DNA of 64,000 bases from contig JALHMW010000001.1 of the NCBI GenBank assembly GCA_022843845.1, positions 124,001 to 188,000 on the forward strand, written 5' to 3'. Origin of the DNA: Archangium sp. (GTDB lineage: Bacteria > Myxococcota > Myxococcia > Myxococcales > Myxococcaceae). The notes under the pieces are model-generated. The model had not been told where the DNA came from. It did no database searches and was given only the letters and a program-made list of their open reading frames with translations. Of this stretch, positions 1 to 7,408 are shown one piece after another. The translations under genes were made by a program, and so were the position numbers. Position 1 is the stretch's first letter, and each line of letters starts with the position of its first letter.

Positions 1-495
1 TATGACGACACGCCCCTCGTCGTGCTCTGTGAAGGCGACTGCACCTTCCGCGCGCTCGATCTCGACAAGCTGCTGGCCTATGCGCCTCACGCCAGCGTGG
101 TGAACGGGACCCGCATCGTCGAGCAGCTCCGCGAGTACAACACGCAACTGTCGACGTTCATGTATTACGGCAACTTCGCCGTCGGAAAACTGCTCGAGAT
201 CAAACATCTCGGGCGAGGGACCTTCACGGACGTCGGCACCACCTACAAACTGATGCGACGCGAGGCGATCGCCCGGCTGCTGACGGTGACCGACCCGAAG
301 GTCAACCTCGAGTTCAACGCGCATTTCCTCGATCGTGCCCTCGGGTCCGGCGAGCGACTGGTCGAGTGCCCCATCACCTTCTACCCACGGATCGGCGAAT
401 CGAAGGGCGGTAACGTGAACAACTCCCGCGCCCTCAAGGTCGGCCTCAAGATGATCTGGGGGCTGTACACAGATTGGCGATGGAGCGCGGAATGA
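1..495 (+). CDS. Glycosyltransferase family 2, 5'-truncated by the window edge
   Basis: The frame is open from base 1 and ends with TGA at 495, so this is the C-terminal 164 residues of a longer protein; the ATG at 22 in the ORF track is internal. The visible part resembles the second half of a DPM1/GT2 catalytic domain: an acidic CEGDCTF stretch at the place of the usual D-x-D sugar-nucleotide/metal site, then GTFTDVGTTYKLMRR, where family members carry the acceptor-loop 'fRaxxR' segment. There is no membrane segment at the C-terminus, so it looks like a soluble or peripheral cytoplasmic transferase. The next gene starts inside its stop (ATGA), indicating an operon. Family call is fairly safe; donor and acceptor are unknown. 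Confidence 0.75.
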   Translation, partial: YDDTPLVVLCEGDCTFRALDLDKLLAYAPHASVVNGTRIVEQLREYNTQLSTFMYYGNFAVGKLLEIKHLGRGTFTDVGTTYKLMRREAIARLLTVTDPKVNLEFNAHFLDRALGSGERLVECPITFYPRIGESKGGNVNNSRALKVGLKMIWGLYTDWRWSAE

Positions 496-1130
496 GTGAC
501 GGCTACTTCGCCACCCGCCTGGAAGAAGACGCGCGTCGAGACGTGGTGTGGCACACCCTGTGGACGTCGTTCTTTTCCAAACGCATCGCGCCGACCGACA
601 CCGTGCTCGATCTCGGCGCGGGGTGGGGCTCGTTCATCAACCAGGTGAAGGCAGCGCGGCGAATCGCCGTCGACCAATGGCCCGAGCTGGCGCGCCACCT
701 CGCGCCCGGCGTCGAGGCCCACGTCGGCGACGTCACCAACCTCGACTTCCTCGCCGAGCGCTCCGTCGACTTCGCCTTCGCCAGCAACCTGCTGGAGCAC
801 CTCACGCGCGAGCAGAACGCCGCGCTGCTGAAGGCGCTGCGGCCACGACTGACGGCTGGCGGCACCTTGAACCTGGTGCAGCCGAACTTCCGGTACTGCG
901 CCCCGCAGTACTTCGACGACTTCACGCATGTCACCGTCTTCAGCCACGTCAGCCTGTGTGACTTCCTCGAGGCCAACGGCTTCGAGGTGACCGAGTGCCA
1001 GCCGAAGTTCCTGCCGCTCACCGTGAAGTCGCGGCTGCCGACCTGGCCCGCGTTGATCAAGGCCTACCTCGCCAGCCCCATCAAGCCGATGGCTGGCCAG
1101 ATGTACGTTCGCGCACGTGTTCGCAGGTAG
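492..1130 (+). CDS. Class I SAM-dependent methyltransferase
   Basis: A 212-residue soluble methyltransferase. Motif I is VLDLGAGWGSF near residue 38, an acidic residue follows at the end of strand 2 (AVDQW), GDVTNLDF is motif II, and ASNLLEHL is the motif IV/post-I region seen in type-11/Methyltransf_23 enzymes. The ORF track starts at 474, but the ATG at 492 overlaps the previous stop as ATGA and has GGAG six bases upstream, so I chose 492. It sits between a glycosyltransferase and a large membrane protein, which suggests methylation of a sugar or lipid-linked glycan precursor. The substrate cannot be read from the sequence. Confidence 0.85.
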   Translation: MSDGYFATRLEEDARRDVVWHTLWTSFFSKRIAPTDTVLDLGAGWGSFINQVKAARRIAVDQWPELARHLAPGVEAHVGDVTNLDFLAERSVDFAFASNLLEHLTREQNAALLKALRPRLTAGGTLNLVQPNFRYCAPQYFDDFTHVTVFSHVSLCDFLEANGFEVTECQPKFLPLTVKSRLPTWPALIKAYLASPIKPMAGQMYVRARVRR

Positions 1131-1137
1131 CTCGCGA

Positions 1138-3774
1138 ATGGCCCGATCGACGAGGTGGGTGCTCGCGCTGGTGCTGGCGCTCGATCTGCTGGCCCTCGGG
1201 TGGCAGGGAGCGCTCCAACAGCTCCGGCTCGTCGTCGAGACACGCGGGCCCGGCACCCTCGAGCTCGACGATGGCGTGAGGCGAACCCTCGCGGTCGACC
1301 CCGCGCCAGAGCCGCTGCGGCTGACGATTCTCAACGCAACCGCCCAGGGAGCGACGAGCCTGATCGAGGTGCCTGCCCTCACCACGGCCCACCGGGCGCG
1401 GCTGTTCGATGCCTCGACCTATACGGCGACCCCCGGGTTCTCCGTCGAGGGGCTGCGAGAGGGGGGCGTCTGGCGCTCGAGCACGTCGGGGGCATCGCTC
1501 TCCTGGCAAGGGCGGGTCTCTGGGCTGTTCACGAGGGTGCCCTGTGGTCGCGACCGCGGAGTGGTTTGCATCGAAGGCACGGGCCTCGAGCGCGCGTGTC
1601 ACGATCTGTCGTCGTGCTCGGGAGACATCTCGGTCGACGTCATCAGTCCCCGACGTCTTCACACGGCGCTGATTCCCCTCTGGCGCTCAGGGCTCACGCT
1701 CTCGGCCGATCAACCGCTTCAGATCGAACGCCTCGAGCTGCGGTTCGGGCACCACGTCGTGCTCGAGCGGCCCGGCATGACGCTCGAGGCCGCTGAACGA
1801 ATCGAGCTGCCCGCGCTGGTCCGATTGGGTGCGCTCGGCGCCTTCATCGGCAATGGCGCGTTGCTGCTCCTGCAAGTGCTCTTGCTCGTCGTGGTGTCGA
1901 TCGTCCTGGGCGCGACGGTCGTGACGCCGTTCGTCGATCGCCTGGGCCTGCTCGAGGCGTTGCTCCTCTCGTTCTTCGCGGGTCAGGGCCTGATGTCGAA
2001 CCTGACGACCTCTCTCTTCTGGTTCGTGCCGACGACGGTCGGCTCGCCCGTGGTGGCCGGCGTGCTGGCGGTGATCAGCGTCTTTCAGCTCGCGCGAGGT
2101 GGGGCACGGCGGTGGCGGGCCGTCATCACGAACGTGTCTGCGGACGAGCGGGCGCGGCTGCTGACGGTCTCGTTGTTCGCAACCGTCACGACGCTCCTCG
2201 TCGCCGCGCCCGCCCTCACCTTCCCCGGCTGGTTCGTCGGTCACGGCTACACGGACTCGATGGACTACCCGACGTGGGCGTCACTGGCGCAAGAGGCACC
2301 ACTCGATCGCGGCCTGGCCGCCATTCGTTTTCAAGACTTCGTGCGCGTGTCGGTGACGGCGCAGACGCTCGGCGTCGACACCGTCGGGGCGCTCGGCCCG
2401 CAGCTCACCGTGCTCTGGTGGGTGCTGCCGTTCCTGGGGCTGGCGTTGCTGCGGCGCTTCGGCGTCTCGGATGAGGGCGCGCTCATCGGCGCCGCGCTGG
2501 CCGGGCACGGGCTCTGCTTCTGGGAGATCGCCACCCAGTGCTACCTGCCGCAGTACGAAGTGGCGCACTTCGCGGTGGCCGGGCTGTGGGCCGCGGCCTG
2601 GCTGCTGGGCGAGCAGCGCGAGCGGTCGTGGCAGCCAGAGCTGGCGGTCGCCTGTGTCTTCGCGGCGAGCGTGGGGCTGTACCCGTACCAGGCCTTCAGC
2701 GTGATGGGCTTCGGCGTCGCGGTCGTCGCGGCGGCGGCGTGGCGCAGACAATCGGCGCTGCTGCTGATGGTGGGCCGCGTCGGGCTCTTCACCGCGCTGG
2801 TCACGAACCTGAACCTCGAGGTGGTGTTCGACTTCGGGCAGGGCTCGATGCAACACCGCGCCGCGCTCAATGCCATCGGCAGGGGCGTCGTCTTCCCCTG
2901 GTACGCGAGCCCCGAGGCGAGGGCGATTCTCGCGGGCACCGACGACTTCGTGCGAACGAGCGCGCTGCGAGAGCCCATCTACGCCGAGGTGTTCGGAGGG
3001 CTGCCGAAGACGGGCCGCCGGTTCGCCGCCCTCGAGGCCTTCATCGGTCGCCTCGCGCCAGCGTTCACCTGGGTGATGCTGGGGGTGGCGGCCGGGGCGC
3101 TCTGGCTGATGGGCCGCCGGCGCGACGTCACGGCCTTCGTCGCCCTCGCGACCCTTGGTGTTCCGCTGATCATGACGTTCGGGCTGATGCGCAGTGACGA
3201 CGTCTACTTCTGGGTGAAGTCGCTGATGACGTTCAGCGCGTTGATGGTCGTGCCCTTCGTCGGCGCGGTGGGCTCGCTGGCCGCGTCGTCGGGGCGGGGG
3301 CCGCGGTGGCTCGGGGTCACCGTCGCGGTGGGCTTCGTCGCACTCTCGCTCCGCACGAGCTGGTTCGACACGCTCGCGTACCTGATCAGTCGCGAGTCGC
3401 CGGCGCTCGCAGCGACGAGAACCCACCTGCCCGTCCACACCGAGGCGCTCAGCCGGCTTCAAGCGTGGGTGCAGACGCAGCCTGCGCATCGGCGGGTGGT
3501 CTTCGTCGGCACTCTGCACGACCGGTATTGGACGGACGGAGACATCATTACCTACAACCGCCTGCTGGCGTTCTTCGAGGGCCACGAGGTTCGGTACGGA
3601 GATGACGTGCGCAAGCGCTACACCCGCAGCCGCCAGCCCAACTACGTCGGCCCCGAGGCCCTGGGCGCCTTCGACGTGATGGTCCGCTTCGATGACTGCG
3701 CAGCCGAGGGCTTCACGTCAGTTCTGGTCACCGACCTCTTCTGTGTGCTCCAACGCGGTCAATCGACGAGGTGA
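1138..3774 (+). CDS. Large polytopic membrane protein, GT-C-like, function unknown
   Basis: An 878-residue protein starting at the ATG at 1138 (the ORF track uses an upstream GTG at 1117). One N-terminal membrane segment (WVLALVLALDLLALGW) is followed by roughly 220 residues that are mostly polar, probably outside the cytoplasm, and then by many hydrophobic helices from about residue 230 to 750. It ends in a soluble C-terminal domain of about 130 residues. This layout, in a polysaccharide cluster, fits a GT-C-type lipid-linked sugar transferase or a polymerase-like protein, but no signature motif is recognisable. The acidic pair SMDYP between helices could be a luminal catalytic loop; that is inference only. 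Confidence 0.6.
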   Translation: MARSTRWVLALVLALDLLALGWQGALQQLRLVVETRGPGTLELDDGVRRTLAVDPAPEPLRLTILNATAQGATSLIEVPALTTAHRARLFDASTYTATPGFSVEGLREGGVWRSSTSGASLSWQGRVSGLFTRVPCGRDRGVVCIEGTGLERACHDLSSCSGDISVDVISPRRLHTALIPLWRSGLTLSADQPLQIERLELRFGHHVVLERPGMTLEAAERIELPALVRLGALGAFIGNGALLLLQVLLLVVVSIVLGATVVTPFVDRLGLLEALLLSFFAGQGLMSNLTTSLFWFVPTTVGSPVVAGVLAVISVFQLARGGARRWRAVITNVSADERARLLTVSLFATVTTLLVAAPALTFPGWFVGHGYTDSMDYPTWASLAQEAPLDRGLAAIRFQDFVRVSVTAQTLGVDTVGALGPQLTVLWWVLPFLGLALLRRFGVSDEGALIGAALAGHGLCFWEIATQCYLPQYEVAHFAVAGLWAAAWLLGEQRERSWQPELAVACVFAASVGLYPYQAFSVMGFGVAVVAAAAWRRQSALLLMVGRVGLFTALVTNLNLEVVFDFGQGSMQHRAALNAIGRGVVFPWYASPEARAILAGTDDFVRTSALREPIYAEVFGGLPKTGRRFAALEAFIGRLAPAFTWVMLGVAAGALWLMGRRRDVTAFVALATLGVPLIMTFGLMRSDDVYFWVKSLMTFSALMVVPFVGAVGSLAASSGRGPRWLGVTVAVGFVALSLRTSWFDTLAYLISRESPALAATRTHLPVHTEALSRLQAWVQTQPAHRRVVFVGTLHDRYWTDGDIITYNRLLAFFEGHEVRYGDDVRKRYTRSRQPNYVGPEALGAFDVMVRFDDCAAEGFTSVLVTDLFCVLQRGQSTR

Positions 3775-3982
3775 CGGAGAGAACTACGGCGGACTGCACC
3801 AGTGGAACTTCGATGTTCGCGATGGCGAGTTCGTGCTGTGGACCCGCGTCGACGTGGCCGGCGACGTGCCGCTTCGGTATCAAGCGGTGGACGAGCTGAA
3901 CCAGCTGCTCACGGGTGCGCCCTTCGTGCAGCGGGCCTTGAAGCGGCTCGTGCGAGGGCTTCTGTGCCAGCGGCTCCCGTGA
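3743..3982 (+). CDS. Short unrecognised ORF, possibly a gene remnant
   Basis: Between the large membrane protein and the FkbM gene, one frame reads like protein (GGLHQWNFDVRDGEFVLW, then PLRYQAVDELNQLL) up to a TGA at 3982. No convincing start exists: the GTG at 3743 and ATG at 3692 both lie inside the upstream gene and have no ribosome binding site, and the protein-like composition begins only near 3770. It may be a short real gene using the GTG or the 3' remainder of a decayed gene. I do not recognise the family. Confidence 0.25.
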   Translation: MCSNAVNRRGDGENYGGLHQWNFDVRDGEFVLWTRVDVAGDVPLRYQAVDELNQLLTGAPFVQRALKRLVRGLLCQRLP

Positions 3983-4006
3983 AATTCCGTGGTCCATGAG
4001 GGCTCG

Positions 4007-4936
4007 ATGCGGCATGAGGGCGACATGGATCTCGCCACCATCACTGCGCAGAACACCCGTGCCCTGCTGTGTCTGCGCTCACCGAACATCGACTTCATGG
4101 CGGCCATTCGTGACTACCCCTACCGGGGCTTCATCGAGGCCCAGATCACCGGCTGCCAGCCCTTCGTCATGTTCTCGAACTACGACGACATCGTGGCGCA
4201 GCACTACCTGTTCCGGGGCCCCGACAGCTTCGAGTCGTTCAGCCTCAAGCTGTGGTCGCACCTCTCGCGCATGTCGAAGGTCGTCTTCGACGTGGGCGCC
4301 TTCAGCGGCGTCTTCGCGCTGGCCGCGACGCACTCGAACCCCGAGGTGAAGGTCGTCGCGTTCGAGCCGAGCCTGAACACCTTCGTGCGCCTGGTCACCA
4401 ACGTGCTCGCCAACGGCATGGGCGGTCGTATCGGCACGGTCAAGGCGGCGCTGGGTGAACGCGATGGCCAGCTGACCCTCAAACACCCGGCTGGCATTCA
4501 CTGCCTCGGCAGCGAAGAGACCCTCGTCGATGGTCGTCACGAGTCGGTGTGGTTCCAGGAAGAGGTGCGGGTCATGGCCGGCGACCAGCTCTCGGCCCAC
4601 TACGCCACCAACTCGCGTGACTTCGTCATCGAGGTCGACCCGGGAGCCGTCGATCTGATCAAGATCGACGTCGAAGGCTTCGAGCTGTCGGTGCTCCGCG
4701 GCATGACGGCCCTGCTCGACCGCCGGAAGCCGACCCTGCTCGTCGAGTGCCTCAGCCTTGGCCAGTTCGACGAGGTCTTCGCGTTCCTCCAGCCCAAAGG
4801 CTACTTCTTCCGCTTCATCGACGACGCCGGCAGCGCGGCCCACCAGGACCGCGACCGCTTCGCTCAACACCCCCGAAACGTCCTCTTCATGAGCAGTGAT
4901 GAGCTGCTCGAAGGCGTCGTGATGATCGCGCGGTAG
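4007..4936 (+). CDS. FkbM family methyltransferase
   Basis: A 309-residue protein with the FkbM-type SAM fold: VVFDVGAFSGVFAL (motif I) near residue 95, VVAFEPSLNTFVRL (the FEP acidic ribose-binding strand typical of FkbM proteins), and IKIDVEGFELSVLRGM (the family's IDVEGxE signature) near residue 225. FkbM enzymes usually O-methylate sugars or polyketide hydroxyls. Start is ambiguous: ATG 4007 and ATG 4025 each follow GAGGG at four bases, because an ATGAGGGC stretch is repeated 18 bases apart; a GTG at 3989 is less likely. Placement among glycosyltransferases suggests methylation of a sugar in the surface glycan. Confidence 0.88.
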   Translation: MRHEGDMDLATITAQNTRALLCLRSPNIDFMAAIRDYPYRGFIEAQITGCQPFVMFSNYDDIVAQHYLFRGPDSFESFSLKLWSHLSRMSKVVFDVGAFSGVFALAATHSNPEVKVVAFEPSLNTFVRLVTNVLANGMGGRIGTVKAALGERDGQLTLKHPAGIHCLGSEETLVDGRHESVWFQEEVRVMAGDQLSAHYATNSRDFVIEVDPGAVDLIKIDVEGFELSVLRGMTALLDRRKPTLLVECLSLGQFDEVFAFLQPKGYFFRFIDDAGSAAHQDRDRFAQHPRNVLFMSSDELLEGVVMIAR

Positions 4937-5022
4937 CGCGGGTGGTCGTCCTGAAAACGAGCCTCACTGGAAAACGAGCAGGCGTTGACCACCCCGTCAG
5001 CGCCTAGTACGCGCTGCCCGAG

Positions 5023-6288
5023 ATGCGCATCGGCTTCCTCGTCGGCGACATAGTCAACATCAGCGGCGGCTCGAACGTCATCATCGAGCACGCGGCTGGC
5101 TTGAGAGATCGCGGTCACGACGTCGTGCTCATTCCGTCAGCGACGCCGACGACTCCGCCGTCGTGGCACCCGCTGCTCGAAGGCCTGGCGATTCGACCGC
5201 TCGAGGCGTGCCGCGTCGAGCGCTTCGACTTCGTCTTCGCGACCTGGTGGGTGACGTGGTTCGACCTGCACCTGCTCGACTCGGCCGTCTACGGCTACTT
5301 CAACCAGTCCTACGAGTCGCGGTTTCACACCGAGCGTCACCACAAGCTGCAGAACCGCGCGACCTATTCGTTGCCCCTGTTCTTCATCACCGAGGCGCGC
5401 TGGCTCGAAGAGTTCATCACCCACCTGCTGCCGCAGGCGCGCGTCCGCCATGTTCCGAACGGGCTCTCGAGGAGCTACTTCCCGGTTCGCAACGCGCCGA
5501 CGCCACGATCTGGACCGCTGAAGGTCGTCGTCGAAGGCCCGTGGGGAGTGCCCTTCAAGGGTGTGCGCGAGTCATTCGGGGTGCTCGAGGCGGCCTCTCG
5601 CGAGATCGCCCTCGAGGTCAGTTGGCTCACCTCGAACGCAGGCGGCCAGCGGCCCAGCGTGGGCGGCCGGCCCGTCTCGGTGTACGAGCGCATTCCCATC
5701 GACCAGGTCGCCTCGTTGCTGCGCCAGCACGACGTGATGCTGAAGCTCTCGACGGTCGAGGGCATGTACGGGCCTCCGCTCGAGATGTTCAGCCAGGGTG
5801 GCACCGCCATCACCACGCCCGTCTCGGGCTGTGACGAGTACATCGTGCATGGGCACAACGCGCTGCTCGCCCCTTCGTACGACGAGCTCGCGCCCGTCAG
5901 GTACCTCACGCAGCTGGCGCAACCGACCGAGCTGCTCACGTCACTCAAACGAAACGCGCTGGCGACGGCGCGGGCCTGGCCCGACTGGCAGCAATCGACG
6001 CGCCACTTCGCCGAGGCGCTCGAAGAGGCGCATCACGAGGGGTACACCAACGCCCACCTGCGCTCTGCGCTCGCGGGGGTCTCGGCGATGCGAACCCACT
6101 GGGCCGACGAAGCGTGGCGCGAAGCGAGCCGACAGGTGCAGCCGCCGGCGCTCGGCCACTGGGAATCACTCGTGCTCAAGCAGGTTCGGGCCTTGAAGTC
6201 GTCTGCCTCGGTGAAGACGCTCAAGCGCGCGTCGCCCCGGTTGCTCAAAGACCTGGTGAAGCTCGCAGCCGCCCGGGTGCTCGAATGA
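5023..6288 (+). CDS. Glycosyltransferase family 4 (GT-B)
   Basis: A 421-residue cytoplasmic GT-B glycosyltransferase. The N-terminal Rossmann domain begins MRIGFLVGDIVNISGGSN, the usual acceptor-binding glycine loop. The C-terminal donor domain contains GPPLEMFSQGG and the following SGCDEYIVHGHNALL, corresponding to the E-x7-E region and nucleotide-sugar loop of GT4 enzymes. The last 60 residues are basic and helical, with no membrane segment. Its stop overlaps the ATG of the next gene. The 86 bases upstream carry no other gene. Donor and linkage are unknown. Confidence 0.85.
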   Translation: MRIGFLVGDIVNISGGSNVIIEHAAGLRDRGHDVVLIPSATPTTPPSWHPLLEGLAIRPLEACRVERFDFVFATWWVTWFDLHLLDSAVYGYFNQSYESRFHTERHHKLQNRATYSLPLFFITEARWLEEFITHLLPQARVRHVPNGLSRSYFPVRNAPTPRSGPLKVVVEGPWGVPFKGVRESFGVLEAASREIALEVSWLTSNAGGQRPSVGGRPVSVYERIPIDQVASLLRQHDVMLKLSTVEGMYGPPLEMFSQGGTAITTPVSGCDEYIVHGHNALLAPSYDELAPVRYLTQLAQPTELLTSLKRNALATARAWPDWQQSTRHFAEALEEAHHEGYTNAHLRSALAGVSAMRTHWADEAWREASRQVQPPALGHWESLVLKQVRALKSSASVKTLKRASPRLLKDLVKLAAARVLE

Positions 6289-7187
6289 AGACGCGTATCG
6301 TCCCCGGTCTGCGGATCGCGTTCGTCGGTCACGATGAGCAGCGGTGCTCCCTTCCCGAAGGCGGCGCCTGGGCCCACGTCAGCTTCCACTCGTTGCGAGA
6401 GGGCTGGAAGTCGGCGCTTGCGCAGGCGTCGCTGCGCAACCCCGACGTCACCTTCCTGCTCCTCGACGACACCTTCGCGCCGACCGGGCCCCTGACGAGC
6501 CTGGGCGTGTGCATCGGCGTCGTCGGGCGGCCGCCCTGGGGCCCGAACGGCCGCTGGCCTTTGAACGTCTGGGCACGGCACGGCATCGATGGCTGGGTGT
6601 GGTACGAGGCACCGCCGTCAGACGCACCGCGCGTCGACGCGATTCTGCCCGCCCCCGTCAACCGCCACGGCCTGCGGCTTCCCGACTTCTCGAAGCAGCT
6701 GGTGGTGGTGCCCCAATGGGCAGCCCCCGACGCCGCGGCGCTCGAGCTGATGAACGCGCAGCGTCGTCTGTCGATGATCGAGCCGTCGCTGCCCATCGAA
6801 CGACAGCTCGAGTGTCTCGAAGGCGCGGGCACGTACCTCACCGTCGTGCGAGACGCGCTCGGTCGACTCGACCCGCTGCCGCTCCAGGCGATGGCGCGAG
6901 GGCTGCTGGTGGTCTCGACGAGCCCGTTCCCCTCGTCGTGGGGGGTCGAGCCCGAAGACGACTACCTCCTGCGAGCCGAGAGCGCCCTTCTCGAGACGGT
7001 GAACGAGGTGCGGCGCGTGCCCGAGACGTTCCACCCCGTTCGGCTGCGGGCCGCCCAGAAGGTGGCCGAGTTCTTCGACGCCGACTTCGTCTACCAGCGC
7101 CTCGTGTTCGATCTGCTGCTCTCGCGCGACGCGGGGCGCGTGATTGAAACGCCGCGGCGTGAGGTGAGGCTGAGGAGCGTTCGGTGA
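6285..7187 (+). CDS. Glycosyltransferase-like protein of unknown specificity
   Basis: A 300-residue protein starting at an ATG that overlaps the upstream stop (ATGA at 6285-6288); the ORF-track start at 6114 lies well inside the previous gene. It begins with a Rossmann-like strand (GLRIAFVGHD), has alternating strand/helix sequence throughout and, near the C-terminus, LPLQAMARGLLVVSTSPF, which resembles the donor-domain 'E/P-x-x-MA-GxPVVxT' segment of GT-B enzymes. The usual catalytic glutamates are not evident. I infer a divergent or inactive GT-B-type protein in the same transcript as the GT4 gene before it. Confidence 0.6.
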   Translation: MKTRIVPGLRIAFVGHDEQRCSLPEGGAWAHVSFHSLREGWKSALAQASLRNPDVTFLLLDDTFAPTGPLTSLGVCIGVVGRPPWGPNGRWPLNVWARHGIDGWVWYEAPPSDAPRVDAILPAPVNRHGLRLPDFSKQLVVVPQWAAPDAAALELMNAQRRLSMIEPSLPIERQLECLEGAGTYLTVVRDALGRLDPLPLQAMARGLLVVSTSPFPSSWGVEPEDDYLLRAESALLETVNEVRRVPETFHPVRLRAAQKVAEFFDADFVYQRLVFDLLLSRDAGRVIETPRREVRLRSVR

Positions 7188-7408
7188 AGGAGGACGCCGA
7201 AGCCTTGGCGCGTGCGCTCATGCGTCACGCCGTGGAGCAGGCCCGGACGGTTCGCTTGTTGTGGACTGGCCAGCGCGAGCAGGACTCGAGGGTGCATCCC
7301 TCGTTGAGACAGCAGGCCTCGATGTGGTGGGCGGGGGCCGAGACGCCAGCGCGGCTGGCGGTGCTTCGGGCGCGCGTGCGCCTGGCGGTTCGAGCTCTGC
7401 GGCCATGA
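7184..7408 (+). CDS. Small hypothetical protein (74 aa), translationally coupled
   Basis: The GTG start overlaps the stop of the upstream gene (GTGA at 7184) and its own stop overlaps the next start (ATGA at 7405), so the ORF exactly fills the gap between two genes. The product is 74 residues, Arg/Ala-rich and helical, with no membrane segment or known motif. The precise coupling on both sides is the main argument that it is real. A chance open frame in this GC-rich DNA remains possible. Confidence 0.5.
   Translation: MKEDAEALARALMRHAVEQARTVRLLWTGQREQDSRVHPSLRQQASMWWAGAETPARLAVLRARVRLAVRALRP

Noticed and set aside
2281-3585. 434-residue - strand ORF
   Set aside because: Antisense to the large membrane protein, highly charged and without motif.
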